Source: a virus. From it: DNA of 27,873 nt. The notes under the pieces were generated by a model. It saw only the letters and a program-made list of their open reading frames with translations, made no database searches and was not told the DNA's origin. Location of the stretch: positions 1-27,873 of IMG/VR virus record IMGVR_UViG_3300042731_004648. One strand, 5' to 3'. Below, piece after piece: positions 6,966-14,994 of the stretch (within the stretch, counting starts at the first letter, position 1; each line of letters begins with the position of its first letter). A program made the translations under genes and the position numbers.

Positions 6966-8234
6966 ATGGCCGTCAAGGACTTCGGAAAGGCTCTCTCCTA
7001 CACCAGCAACCAGCTACTCAAGCTTGGCGTGGATCGGGAGTGGGTCCACGCCTTCTGGCGCGACCAGACGCCCCAGGGCCAGATCATCCACGAGGCGGGG
7101 ACCTACGGCGAGGCCCCCGAACACGCTGAGGACGACCAGTTCTTCATCAACCAGGTCGTCATCGACGTCCAGCGCTTCGTCTTCGGCGATGAGGGCGACG
7201 CGGCGATGGACTTGCCCGAGCAGCCGGCCACCGAGAAGGAGATGGACGGCAAGCTCGGGCCGATGACCTTCACCCGGATGACGACCTGGCTGGACTTTGT
7301 CAACGACGGCATCGAGGAAGAGATCCTGCTCGACCGCGTCCCCGAGATGACGTCGAGCGACCACATCATCTGGGCCGGCAAGCAGGTGCCCGTCCCGGGC
7401 GTACAGATCGTGTCACTGGAAGAGGAGAACGGCCTCGACCTGATCGCGGGCTCCAAGAAGAAGTGGGGGAAGAAGGAGAAGGGCTTCTCGTCCTGGGCCT
7501 CGAAGGCCCGCACGAAGGACATCCTCACGCTGGCCGGCCAGCACGAGAAGTGGGCGCGCATCCTGGGCTTCGTTCACTGGGACGCGGGGTGGAGTTCCGA
7601 GGGTGCCTACAAGATGCTCCTCCGACGGGGTCTTGGCTCGACCTGCGGTGTGGACCGGCCGCGCAAGTCGGACGGCCAGGTCATCGCCTATCAGTGGCTC
7701 GATCCTGGCCTCTACTACGGCTGGCACGGGTCGTCGGCGAACCCGCGGTCGCTCTTCAGCTTCGATATGAGCTGCGCCGTTTACGCCAAGTACAGCGACA
7801 AGTACAAGGCGCTCTGCGGCATCGAACGCCCGCTGCTCAAGATCAGTTCCCACGAGAAGATCGGTGGGAAGGTCTTCCTGGGCATGTACCGGGACCAGGT
7901 CCTCACGATGATGAGGATCCTGAAGGCGCTGAGCGAGTTCACTGGGCTGCCGTACCACTGGCCGCTCAAGGCCGACGGCAGCTTCCAAGGCAGGAACTAC
8001 AAGCGCCTGTGGAAGGACGACTTCCACGGCGTGGCGGAGCATAGGCATCTGCCGAGCACGACGAAGTGGGACTGCCGGGGTCTGTTCGCCCAGATCTGCG
8101 CCCTCCTACTCAGCGTCCCCGAGCTGATGGCGGAGTTCCCCGAGTTCGTCGAAGCTCACCGTCTCCACGACGCCCACTGGGGGCCGTGGCTGGACAAGGT
8201 CAAGGCGTCTTGGCGCTGGAAGGAGTTGTGGTAG
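6966..8234 (+). CDS. N-acetylmuramoyl-L-alanine amidase with peptidoglycan-binding-like region
   Basis: A 422-residue cell-wall hydrolase candidate. The C-terminal half fits an Amidase_2/PGRP-like zinc amidase: GFVHWDAGW (~201-209, His204 as first zinc ligand), YQWLDPGLYYGWHG (~242-255), NPRSLFSFD (~259-267) and EHRHLPSTTKWDC (~358-370), with His359/His361 and Asp369 or Cys370 as remaining ligands. A segment MDGKLGPMTFTRM (~93-105) resembles the DGxxGPxT core of a peptidoglycan-binding domain. It would cut the bond between muramic acid and the stem peptide. No signal peptide or holin gene is nearby. Its place among virion genes suits a virion-associated lysin for DNA entry as well as an endolysin. 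Of the two close ATGs (6960, 6966), 6966 is chosen because the SD GGAGGA (6953-6958) has proper spacing only to it. Confidence 0.75.
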   Translation: MAVKDFGKALSYTSNQLLKLGVDREWVHAFWRDQTPQGQIIHEAGTYGEAPEHAEDDQFFINQVVIDVQRFVFGDEGDAAMDLPEQPATEKEMDGKLGPMTFTRMTTWLDFVNDGIEEEILLDRVPEMTSSDHIIWAGKQVPVPGVQIVSLEEENGLDLIAGSKKKWGKKEKGFSSWASKARTKDILTLAGQHEKWARILGFVHWDAGWSSEGAYKMLLRRGLGSTCGVDRPRKSDGQVIAYQWLDPGLYYGWHGSSANPRSLFSFDMSCAVYAKYSDKYKALCGIERPLLKISSHEKIGGKVFLGMYRDQVLTMMRILKALSEFTGLPYHWPLKADGSFQGRNYKRLWKDDFHGVAEHRHLPSTTKWDCRGLFAQICALLLSVPELMAEFPEFVEAHRLHDAHWGPWLDKVKASWRWKELW

Positions 8235-8235
8235 G

Positions 8236-8267
8236 ATGGCGGCCCTAAAGCGTTGATAGGCCGTCAT
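8236..8267 (+). promoter_or_regulatory. GTTGATAG element in a hairpin loop, before 8282
   Basis: GTTGATAG is at 8252-8259, 22 bases before the ATG at 8282. ATGGCGGCC (8236-8244) pairs with GGCCGTCAT (8259-8267) over 9 bp with one G-T wobble, enclosing a 14-nt loop (CTAAAGCGTTGATA). This is the strongest stem of the set. Bases 8241-8277 are nearly the same as 25200-25236, upstream of the tail-tube gene. Confidence 0.55.
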
Positions 8268-8281
8268 CAGCAGAGGTCACG

Positions 8282-8725
8282 ATGATCTACGAGTTCCAAT
8301 GTCAGACGTGTGGAGATCGAACGGACCGCCATGTCCGAGTGGCGCAACGTCACGATCCCCAGCCGTGTCAGGTCGCGGACTGTGACGGGGAGGCGGTGTA
8401 CCGCTTCAACCCCGAGAACACGGCCTTCGTCCTCAAGGGGCACGGCTGGCCTTCCCGCGACGCCAAAGCCACCAAGTCCATGAAGGCTCGGCAGGCGAAG
8501 GCGAAGAAGGCCGCCCGGGACCACGTGCGTCGTCCGACCCTCCAACCCAACTTCGCCGGTCAGCCGACCGAGACGTGGGCGGACGCGAAGGATGCTGCCC
8601 ATCAGTTCAACGCGAAGGAGAAACCCGAGGTCCCTCTCGACACGTCGAGCTACGACGGACTTGTCGAGAAGGAACGGATCTCCAAGCCCAAGCCCAAGGC
8701 TACGTCGGTAGCCTCTCCGGCCTGA
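8282..8725 (+). CDS. FmdB-type zinc-ribbon protein (first of two)
   Basis: A 147-residue protein that begins like FmdB-family putative regulatory proteins (MxYEFxCxxCG): Cys7/Cys10, then a second pair at Cys29/Cys34, making a small N-terminal zinc ribbon. The rest is Lys/Ala-rich and probably extended (KARQAKAKKAARDHVRR, KERISKPKPKA). FmdB-like ribbons have no fixed function and occur often in phage genomes; DNA, RNA or protein binding is possible. A second FmdB-like gene is at 19097. Both are the first gene after a GTTGATAG element, which suggests a linked role. The SD is AGAGGT at 8272-8277. The spacing between the second Cys pair is wider than the usual CxxC. Confidence 0.7.
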   Translation: MIYEFQCQTCGDRTDRHVRVAQRHDPQPCQVADCDGEAVYRFNPENTAFVLKGHGWPSRDAKATKSMKARQAKAKKAARDHVRRPTLQPNFAGQPTETWADAKDAAHQFNAKEKPEVPLDTSSYDGLVEKERISKPKPKATSVASPA

Positions 8726-8743
8726 CTCACAGGAGCGACTGGC

Positions 8744-9805
8744 ATGAATCGAGCCGTTCACCTTCAGACCGCTGGCGTGGATCGCATCCTGCTGGAGGGG
8801 GTCATCGACGGTCGCCCCTTCCGTGAGCGCCAGTGGCATCACAAGCAGGGCGTCTACCTGGCTCCCTCGCAGGTGGTTTCGCAGTTCCTCTTCGCCGGCA
8901 TCCAGGCGGACTACTCGCAGCTCGTCGAAGCCGAGCTGTCGATGGCCGACCTCGGCTACCCCTTCGCGGCGACATCCGAGACCTTCTCCGGATGGGCCGA
9001 CTTCGTCACGGACGAGGGTGCCCCGCTGCCGGTGAAGATCCAGGACCTGGCGACCGGCGGCCAGATCTCCCTGTCCACCTTCGACAGCATCCTGCTGGAG
9101 TCGCCTCCTTCGGGCGCGCTGACTGGCGGTCCGACGTTGGCGACGGCGGCCATCCCGGGCGACCTGAATCTGACCGGCACCAACCTCACCGCCGTCGCTC
9201 CGGTCGAGAGCAAGCTCCTCGTGGTCGAGCCCGGCCGCATCGACGGTGTGGACGCGACCGTGTCGCGGGCCTTCGGCGCCACCAAGTACCTGTTCGTCCG
9301 CAACCAGGACTGGCAGAGCTGGCTCCGGATCGGCCTCACCGGGACGCTCACAGCGGCCCAGTGTGTCGCGGCCATCAACGACGCTGTGGCGGCCTACGCC
9401 CAGAGCGTCGGCAAGCTCCGCCCGATGTTCCCGCCGCGCGGGAGCTGGGACGCGGGCTACTACCCCAACATCTTCGCCGTCACTCCCGCTCCGGGCGGCG
9501 CCGCCAACACCATCGGACTCTACGCCCACGGTGAGGCGTCTCGGATCGAGGTCGCCTCGGTGGCCGATGTCGAGGCCGTCGTGGGCGTGGGCAACTCCGC
9601 CAACGTCCTGCTGCTCGGGCTGGGCGCGGGAGCGCTGAGCAACGTGGGCGCTGGCACGCGGGGCACGGTGGTTCACGCCGACATCGTCCACGGCGGAACC
9701 ACGCTCAGCGTGGGTGTCGGCGACGTCCCCGTCGGTACAGCGATCGGTGACATCGTCTACGTCAACATCAACGGGCGTGACCTCCACGTCCTCATCACGA
9801 GCTAG
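8744..9805 (+). CDS. Beta-rich virion-type protein of unknown function
   Basis: A 353-residue protein rich in Gly, Ala, Val and Thr with alternating hydrophobic stretches typical of phage beta-structured proteins. No enzyme motif, signal peptide or membrane helix is visible. The N-terminus (RAVHLQTAGVDRILLEGVIDGRPFRERQW) and a central LTGTNLTAVAPVESKLLVVEPGRID look like strands. The stretch GTLTAAQCVAAINDAVAAYAQ resembles the short helical module seen in repeat proteins of the downstream tail genes. The SD CAGGAG lies 8 bases before the ATG. It is followed after 11 bp by another beta-rich protein gene. Together they could be head-fibre, tail-fibre or decoration proteins; this is inferred from composition and place. 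Confidence 0.65.
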   Translation: MNRAVHLQTAGVDRILLEGVIDGRPFRERQWHHKQGVYLAPSQVVSQFLFAGIQADYSQLVEAELSMADLGYPFAATSETFSGWADFVTDEGAPLPVKIQDLATGGQISLSTFDSILLESPPSGALTGGPTLATAAIPGDLNLTGTNLTAVAPVESKLLVVEPGRIDGVDATVSRAFGATKYLFVRNQDWQSWLRIGLTGTLTAAQCVAAINDAVAAYAQSVGKLRPMFPPRGSWDAGYYPNIFAVTPAPGGAANTIGLYAHGEASRIEVASVADVEAVVGVGNSANVLLLGLGAGALSNVGAGTRGTVVHADIVHGGTTLSVGVGDVPVGTAIGDIVYVNINGRDLHVLITS

Positions 9806-9816
9806 GAGCTGACCTG

Positions 9817-11139
9817 ATGGCCGACCAGCTACGAGTAGTCAGGGCGACCGGGGCCGATGGTCCGGTGCTCTTGACGGGCATCTTCGCGGGCATCAGCAAG
9901 CGCCCGACGGACCAGTACAACAAGGGCAAGCAGCCCGTGTACGTCCCGGAGTCCAGCACGATCCCAGCGCTTGGCGCGGCCGGTCTCACGACGGCTCTGG
10001 TCGATGGGTTCATCGACCTTGATCCGACGATGGACGTCCAGCGGATGCTGAACGAGGACGACGGCAGCATCAACTTGCTGACCGCGGCCGGGGACGTGTC
10101 CAACTCGGGCGTCTATGACGACGCCGCCGTCGGTGAGGGAGTCGTTGCAGGCGCCAGCCTTCTCGCCGGTCCCAACCGGGTGAACGTCGTGGGCTCGCTC
10201 TTCACTTCGCTGTCGCCGGTCACCACGCAGCTCCACGTCCGTGACGCGGCACAGCTCGTGGGCGTCACAGGCGGGGCGACGAAGAACACCTCGGCGGCGG
10301 GTGCCAACGTCCTGACCGTGGCGGTCAACGGCGGCCTGTCCCACAACTTCCTCGTGACCCAGTCGGCCACGCTGGCGAACGGCGTCCTTCTGCGCGAGCT
10401 GATGCAGGGCTTCGCCGCCGCGGGCTTCAGCACTGACGAGCTGTTCGCTGACCTGTCGGACGCGGCGGCATCGGTAGGCACGCTCACGTTGACGGCCAAC
10501 GTCCAGGACGGCGACGAGGTCGAGATCGACGGCAAGACCTACACCTTCCAGGTGGCGCTGACCGACGTGGATGGCAACGTGCTGGTCGGGGCGTCGGCAT
10601 CGGACTCGATCGACAACCTCATCGCGGCCATCAACCTGGGGGCGGGGGCGGGCACGCTCTATGCGGCCTCGACGACGTTGCATCCCTCTGTCTTCGTGGC
10701 CCCGGGGGCCGGCGACACGATGGATGCGACCGCCAAGGAAGCGGGCGTGGCCGGCGATGCCATCTCCACGACCGACCCGACCGACACCGGCGGCGCGATG
10801 GCCTGGGGGGCGGCGACGCTGGGCGGCGGTGCCGACGGCACGACCGTCCGCATCTCCAGCCCACTGGGGTCCTCCTTGGAGGTCGTCGCGTCGGGTCTGG
10901 CGACCGTGCTGGGCATCACCCCGGGCACGGACACCCCGGCTGTGCGTGGGACGGTCGCCGAGGGTGACTTCGACACCTTCGAGGACGGCCTCATCGAGGT
11001 CCTGGACACCAACGGGGAGTATCCCGTCGGTACGGCCTCCGGCGACTACGCCGTTGTGATGGCGAACGGTCAGCTCACGGTGCGGACCGTCATCTACGAC
11101 AGCGTCTCCTTCGACGCTCCCTTCGCTATCGTCGCGTAG
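9817..11139 (+). CDS. Beta-rich virion-type protein with an IDGKTYTF module
   Basis: A 440-residue Gly/Ala/Thr/Asp-rich protein. Residues ~221-275 contain a recognisable module (DGDEVEIDGKTYTFQVAL ... VLVGASASDSIDNLIAAIN) that, from memory, recurs in large phage tail and fibre proteins, where one or several copies form small beta domains. The region before it (LSHNFLVTQSATLANGVLLRELMQGFAAAGF) looks like a related, diverged unit. The C-terminus (GEYPVGTASGDYAVVMANGQLTVRTVIYDSV) is strand-rich. A good SD (TAGGAG) precedes the ATG and the gene is tightly linked to the one at 8744. It is probably a surface or tail-associated structural protein. No receptor-binding or enzymatic motif is visible. 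Confidence 0.65.
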   Translation: MADQLRVVRATGADGPVLLTGIFAGISKRPTDQYNKGKQPVYVPESSTIPALGAAGLTTALVDGFIDLDPTMDVQRMLNEDDGSINLLTAAGDVSNSGVYDDAAVGEGVVAGASLLAGPNRVNVVGSLFTSLSPVTTQLHVRDAAQLVGVTGGATKNTSAAGANVLTVAVNGGLSHNFLVTQSATLANGVLLRELMQGFAAAGFSTDELFADLSDAAASVGTLTLTANVQDGDEVEIDGKTYTFQVALTDVDGNVLVGASASDSIDNLIAAINLGAGAGTLYAASTTLHPSVFVAPGAGDTMDATAKEAGVAGDAISTTDPTDTGGAMAWGAATLGGGADGTTVRISSPLGSSLEVVASGLATVLGITPGTDTPAVRGTVAEGDFDTFEDGLIEVLDTNGEYPVGTASGDYAVVMANGQLTVRTVIYDSVSFDAPFAIVA

Positions 11140-11158
11140 TCGGGCGTGACGTGAAGGG

Positions 11159-11488
11159 ATGGAGTCGATCCATGAGTACCTGGCCGAACGCAAGAGTGAG
11201 TTCTACGGTCTCGACTGGAGACCGCGGAACCTCTTCTTGTCCGGCCAGGTCCAGGAGATCTACTCCGATGCGTACCAGTTCTACCTCGACCTTGTGGACC
11301 TCCCGCTTCACGAAGAGGTGGGCGGAGCGCAGCTCGTCGAGTGGCGCAAGCAGATCCGGTGGGCGCTGGAGTCGGCCCGGAAGAACCGGCAGATGGACCA
11401 CCAATCCTTCATCGGGGCCATCGCCCGGGTGTACGAGTTCGGGAACCGCATCTTCAGGCGTCTACGGAAGTCTGAGCTGTCAAGGTAG
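11159..11488 (+). CDS. Small unknown protein
   Basis: A 109-residue, charged, aromatic-rich, probably helical protein (EYLAERKSEFYGLDWRPRNLFLSGQVQEIYSDAYQFYLDL; WRKQIRWALESARKNRQ). It has no signal, membrane segment or known motif. It starts 19 bp after the previous gene. The purine-rich GAAGGG sits too close to the ATG to be an ideal SD, so translation may depend on coupling. It ends with KSELSR and the stop is followed by a GTG-started gene after 6 bp. I do not recognise a family. Confidence 0.65.
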   Translation: MESIHEYLAERKSEFYGLDWRPRNLFLSGQVQEIYSDAYQFYLDLVDLPLHEEVGGAQLVEWRKQIRWALESARKNRQMDHQSFIGAIARVYEFGNRIFRRLRKSELSR

Positions 11489-11494
11489 GAAGTT

Positions 11495-11722
11495 GTGAGC
11501 TACAACTACGACAGATCCGGTCAGAAGCAGGTGAAGGCTGCTATGTGGGAGGCGATGCTGAATCGCAAGTCCAAGGCGATCCAGTCTGCTCTGGCGGCTG
11601 GAGACTGGCTGGGAGTCAGGAAGTCCACTCAGGAGATGCTCGAAACGGTTGCGTACTTCGCGCAGCGGGCGGGTGACTCATCGACAGCTTCGTCTCTCTA
11701 CCGGGCGTCGAGTAACCTCTGA
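11495..11722 (+). CDS. Small unknown protein (GTG start)
   Basis: A 75-residue basic, helical protein (KQVKAAMWEAMLNRKSKAIQSALAAGDW; STQEMLETVAYFAQRAGDSSTASSLYRASS), perhaps two or three helices in a small bundle. The start is GTG 11495, supported by an SD within AGGTAGGAAG that overlaps the previous stop codon. No recognisable family. The 12 bases TCTGAGCTGTCA near its start signal recur at its own stop codon (11718-11729). Confidence 0.6.
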   Translation: MSYNYDRSGQKQVKAAMWEAMLNRKSKAIQSALAAGDWLGVRKSTQEMLETVAYFAQRAGDSSTASSLYRASSNL

Positions 11723-11748
11723 GCTGTCAGGCTAGGAGCTGAAACGAC

Positions 11749-12219
11749 ATGGCACGAATCGGAATGGTCCGTGATGACCTCGACGACGCTCAGGTGCTGC
11801 TCGCAGACCTGGAGAACACGTCGCAGGAGAGCTACGAGTTCCGCGATGGGCAGGAGCGCTACTTCGCCCGCGAGGGGCTGGAGGAGGCCGTGGACGCCTG
11901 GCGTCTCACCAACTCCATCGCCGCGGTCACGTCGGCGGCCATCATCGCGGCGACGGTTCCCGTTGGTGGTCCGGTGGACGTCTCCATCGCCACCCTCAAC
12001 GGCATCCACGCCTCGATCCTGGCGCTCGGTGCGGCGGCCAAAGAAGACCTCCAGGACATCCTGGCGCCCCACTTCTATGAGACGGAGATCTTCCAGCTCT
12101 CCTTCCGTTCGGGCAAGCTGGCGTTCTACGCGAATCCCAGCTTCGCCTACGGAGGTGTGGCGGGGGCCGCTCTGGAAGTCGTCGAGGACGACGGGGTCAC
12201 GGCGTACCACGTTCCGTGA
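11749..12219 (+). CDS. Unknown protein with a hydrophobic central segment
   Basis: A 156-residue protein. The N-terminus is acidic and helical (DDLDDAQVLLADLENTSQESYEFRDGQERYF). Residues ~55-95 are hydrophobic and Ala/Ile/Val-rich (IAAVTSAAIIAATVPV, GIHASILALGAAA), long enough for one or two weak membrane-like or buried helices. The C-terminus has strand-like pieces ending in VTAYHVP. The SD is TAGGAG, about 10 bases before the ATG. The next gene overlaps its stop (GTGA). No family is recognised. A holin-like role crossed my mind because of the hydrophobic stretches, but the acidic N-terminus and soluble C-terminus do not support it. Confidence 0.65.
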   Translation: MARIGMVRDDLDDAQVLLADLENTSQESYEFRDGQERYFAREGLEEAVDAWRLTNSIAAVTSAAIIAATVPVGGPVDVSIATLNGIHASILALGAAAKEDLQDILAPHFYETEIFQLSFRSGKLAFYANPSFAYGGVAGAALEVVEDDGVTAYHVP

Positions 12220-12473
12220 GCCCAGCGATCCCAGCGGACGCGAAGATCCACCGAACATCTGACCTGTACTTGGCTGCGGCCTTCCTCTGCTCGGGCATCA
12301 AGTTCGAGGGCGGAGAGCGCCTGAACGAGAAGAAGGTCGAGTTCGTCTTCGTGGATGAAGTGGGCGCGCTCCAGCAGGTCAGAGCCGACTACTTCAGCAA
12401 CCGCCTCACTGGCGACCTGATGCAGTTCACTCAACATGTTAAGGCTCTCAAGAGCCTCGTCCACTCCCTGTGA
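12216..12473 (+). CDS. DUF5659-like small protein
   Basis: An 85-residue protein whose layout (KIHRTSDLYLAAAFLCSGIKFEGG ... KKVEFVFVDEVG ... YFSNRLTGDLMQFTQHVKALKSLVHSL) resembles, from memory, the DUF5659 family of small phage proteins: 'TsDlYLAAfL..G', a beta hairpin ending in F-x-F, and a C-terminal helix that ends in a lysine-containing LK motif. Function is unknown for that family. The start is GTG 12216, overlapping the previous stop by four bases, so translation is coupled. Confidence 0.6.
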   Translation: MSPAIPADAKIHRTSDLYLAAAFLCSGIKFEGGERLNEKKVEFVFVDEVGALQQVRADYFSNRLTGDLMQFTQHVKALKSLVHSL

Positions 12474-12480
12474 GGTCGTC

Positions 12481-13626
12481 ATGAATCCGATGGATGCTTG
12501 GAACGCCTTCGATCACCGTCATCGGGCCGCGTCTGACTACCACATCTACGAAGTCACCTTCTCCGACGCCCTCAAGAAGGACAAGCACAAGCGTGACATG
12601 GCCCTGGGGCGTCGGTTTCCGACGGGATGGACCGAACTGAAAGACGGGACCTTCGCGGCCAGTCCCCACACTTCGGGTGCCGCCCGTGGGCTCAAGGACA
12701 AGGATACCGGCAAGGCCATCTCCAAGGATGAGATGTTCAAGCGTCAGAAGAGGGGGTCGGTGGAACACGTTCTCGCTGCGTGGGAGGCTTTCGATCTCCG
12801 CATGGCCGCTCCATCCTACCTGGAGTACAGGAAGCGTAAGGAGCGCCAGGGGAAGCCCGCCCTCTCTCAGGAGGAGTGGAAGCGGAAGCTCCAGACCACG
12901 GGTCACGTTCCCGCCGAGGAGGAAGAGGAGGAGCCCAAGAAGAAGCAGCGTGGCGGCCCTCGCAAGAAGAAGGACAAGGGAGGCCCTCCTGGGGATCCCT
13001 TTGCCCCCCGTGATTCTCCCGAGTTCCAGAAGTTCCGTGAGTGGGCGCTGAAGAACAAGGAGAAGCTGGAGAAGGCAGAGAAGGCCAAGGGTGAGAAGGC
13101 CAAGGGCGAGAAGAGCTTCGCTGAGAAGAAGCAGGAGTGGCTGAAGAACGTCAAGGATCCCGAGGAGCGCAAGCGCATCCAGAAGATGGATCCGAAGGAG
13201 TTCGAGGCGATGGCCGCTGCTGTGGCCGACGAAGAGGAAGAGGGCGGGGAGAAGAAGGCAAGCTGGTATCGTCGAGAGGTGAGAGCTGCGATGGCGCTGG
13301 TTCGCTACCGCGAGGCAGCCCAGAACGTCATCACCTTCGACGGCATCAAGATGCTGGAGCGGGCAGCTCGCGAGCCGTTCATGGCAGAACGCCACATCTA
13401 CACGGTCACGCGGCTGGCGAAGGACACCTACGAAGTGTCCACGCAGGCGGATCCCGAACGGTGGCCGGGGAAGGACCCCACGAAGTACGTCTACAAGTTC
13501 GTTCCATTCGGCGATCGTACCTTCACCGTTCAGGTGGTCCGCAACTCGGGATGGGGGCTCCTGCCGCTCTACTACGCTGTGGGACACGGCGACTCTCGCA
13601 AGGGCCAGAGCTTCTTTGTCAGCTAG
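12481..13626 (+). CDS. Lys/Glu-rich unknown protein
   Basis: A 381-residue protein. The N-terminal ~140 residues are mixed alpha/beta with many charged groups. Residues ~145-260 are extremely Lys/Glu-rich, with runs such as EEEEEEPKKKQRGGPRKKKDKGG and repeated EKAKGEKAKGEK, and are likely extended or a single charged helix. The C-terminal ~120 residues look folded (HIYTVTRLAKDTYEVST ... YVYKFVPFGDRTFTVQVV) with a strand-rich pattern. ATG 12481 is preferred to an upstream in-frame start that would lie within the preceding gene; GAGG precedes it. It is the last gene of the unit that begins at 8282. No family is recognised. Confidence 0.65.
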   Translation: MNPMDAWNAFDHRHRAASDYHIYEVTFSDALKKDKHKRDMALGRRFPTGWTELKDGTFAASPHTSGAARGLKDKDTGKAISKDEMFKRQKRGSVEHVLAAWEAFDLRMAAPSYLEYRKRKERQGKPALSQEEWKRKLQTTGHVPAEEEEEEPKKKQRGGPRKKKDKGGPPGDPFAPRDSPEFQKFREWALKNKEKLEKAEKAKGEKAKGEKSFAEKKQEWLKNVKDPEERKRIQKMDPKEFEAMAAAVADEEEEGGEKKASWYRREVRAAMALVRYREAAQNVITFDGIKMLERAAREPFMAERHIYTVTRLAKDTYEVSTQADPERWPGKDPTKYVYKFVPFGDRTFTVQVVRNSGWGLLPLYYAVGHGDSRKGQSFFVS

Positions 13627-13631
13627 GTAGG

Positions 13632-13661
13632 CCAGCCAGAATCCGTTGATAGAACTGCTGG
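13632..13661 (+). promoter_or_regulatory. GTTGATAG element in a hairpin loop, before 13677
   Basis: GTTGATAG is at 13645-13652, 24 bases before the ATG at 13677. CCAGCCAG (13632-13639) pairs with CTGCTGG (13655-13661), seven pairs with one bulged C, around a 15-nt loop (AATCCGTTGATAGAA). A separate SD (GGAGG) lies downstream, at 13665-13669, so the element is not the ribosome-binding site. Confidence 0.5.
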
Positions 13662-13676
13662 GTCGGAGGTCCCTGC

Positions 13677-14576
13677 ATGGGCGTTGTCTTCCGACCATCG
13701 CAAGAGCTGGGTCCTGAAGACCTGGACATCAACCTGACCGACTCTGGCGGATCGCCCACCAACGTCGCCTATATCCGGTACGCCATCTACTATGTGGACC
13801 CGGAGACCAGCCTGGAGATGTTGGTAGGCGACCCGGCGCGCACCCCCCTCAACCCGTCGGTGGGGACGTACTACGCCGCCTTCATCTTGCCCAGCTCGGC
13901 ACCGATCGGCGACTACGTCATCCGCTGGACCATCCGGCAGACGGTCACGTCGTCGGAGACGACGTTGGTGCAGGAGTTCGGCGTCGTGGACGACATGACG
14001 CAGATCTCCTCGCTCTACTCCGACGCTACTCTGGCCCTCATCCGGAGCCTGCGCATCAAGCTCCGCGACAACAACCCCGACCGGAACTACCACTTCCGCC
14101 CGGCGACAGGCGAGGGCGTCCTCAAGGCTCAGACGCGGGTATTCGGCCAGATCTGGGAGGATGAGGAGCTGGTCGATTACATGGAGAACGCCCTCGACCT
14201 CATCAATATGTACCCTCCCGAGACGTGCCTCACGTCCATCGACCGGCTCGTCTCGTCGAAGCGGTCGTGGAGGTCTCTCCTCTTGGAGGGAGCCATCTTC
14301 TACGCGCTTCGCGCGGTGACGTTGAACTGGATCGTGGACGAGTTCGACTACAGCATCGGCGGCATCAGCCTGAGCATCAACAAGGCCAGCGCCTACCAGG
14401 GGATGGCGGATGCAGCCAAGCAGAACTTCGACGGCTTCGTGGAGGCCGCGAAGCGTACTGTCAAGATCACAAGGGGCCTGCGCCAGAGCCGGTTCGGCTT
14501 CGGCATCCGGTCGGCGTTCGGCCCCGCCGTGAGACCGGGGGTCCTCACCCCCAAGAACTTCACATCGGTGTTCTAA
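13677..14576 (+). CDS. Probable head-tail adaptor/neck protein
   Basis: A 299-residue protein of two parts. Residues 1-~105 form an Ig-like strand-rich region (YIRYAIYYVD ... GTYYAAFILP ... GDYVIRWTIRQTV). Residues ~115-299 are helical: LRIKLRDNNPDRNYHFRP, then EDEELVDYMENALDLINMYPPET, a hydrophobic helix LLLEGAIFYALRAVTLNWI, and SLSINKASAYQGMADAAKQNFDGFVEAAKRTVK. That helical layout recalls gp6/gp15-like connector (adaptor) proteins: an acidic helix, a hydrophobic helix, then a strand followed by a helix ending in basic residues. It opens a new unit that also carries the tail-completion and terminator candidates, which supports a neck role. The assignment rests on pattern and order only. Confidence 0.6.
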   Translation: MGVVFRPSQELGPEDLDINLTDSGGSPTNVAYIRYAIYYVDPETSLEMLVGDPARTPLNPSVGTYYAAFILPSSAPIGDYVIRWTIRQTVTSSETTLVQEFGVVDDMTQISSLYSDATLALIRSLRIKLRDNNPDRNYHFRPATGEGVLKAQTRVFGQIWEDEELVDYMENALDLINMYPPETCLTSIDRLVSSKRSWRSLLLEGAIFYALRAVTLNWIVDEFDYSIGGISLSINKASAYQGMADAAKQNFDGFVEAAKRTVKITRGLRQSRFGFGIRSAFGPAVRPGVLTPKNFTSVF

Positions 14577-14595
14577 CACCGGGAGATCACATCAC

Positions 14596-14994
14596 ATGAC
14601 CGAACAGAATAAGCAGCCGCAGCCCGAACCTCAGCAGCCTCAGCAGCCTCAGCAGCCCGTCCAGCACATGATCAAGCTGGAGCAGCCCGAGTTCGACGTG
14701 GCTGTCAAGCTGTCGAGGGACAAGGACACGGCTCTGAAGGAGATCGGCCTTCGCTTCCTTGCAACGATGGAGGCGTCCAGGCACTACGGCAACCTCCTGT
14801 CGGGCGAGCAGCAGTACCTCCAGAGCCTCATCGCCAAGTACGATCTGCCGCCCCAGAGCTATCTGTCCTTCGGTATGGACGGGACCGTGACGGCGACGAT
14901 CCCGCCGATGGCCCCGCCGATGCCTCCCATCGAGCAGCCGTCGTCCGAGACGGCCCCGCCTGCCGAGGAGATGAGTGGCAAACCCACCGGATAG
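14596..14994 (+). CDS. Small Gln/Pro-rich-ended unknown protein
   Basis: A 132-residue protein with a low-complexity Gln/Pro N-terminus (repeated PQQ), a folded middle (~25-100, including LKEIGLRFLATMEASRHYGNLLSGEQQYLQSLIAKYDLPPQ), and a Pro-rich C-terminus. The start codon is preceded by GGGAGATCACATCAC. That 15-base context recurs at 25998-26012. Its last 20 bases overlap the next gene. No family is recognised; a virion or assembly accessory protein is likely from context. Confidence 0.65.
   Translation: MTEQNKQPQPEPQQPQQPQQPVQHMIKLEQPEFDVAVKLSRDKDTALKEIGLRFLATMEASRHYGNLLSGEQQYLQSLIAKYDLPPQSYLSFGMDGTVTATIPPMAPPMPPIEQPSSETAPPAEEMSGKPTG

Noticed and set aside
8267-9787. A 506-codon minus-strand open frame (and similar ones at 9829-11193 and 12448-13698)
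   Set aside because: These are opposite well-supported + strand genes with good SDs and have only low-complexity Arg/Asp/Val-rich composition.
11749-12219. Holin gene near the amidase
   Set aside because: The hydrophobic stretches are short and Ala-rich, the N-terminus is acidic and the C-terminus is soluble, so a membrane protein is not supported.
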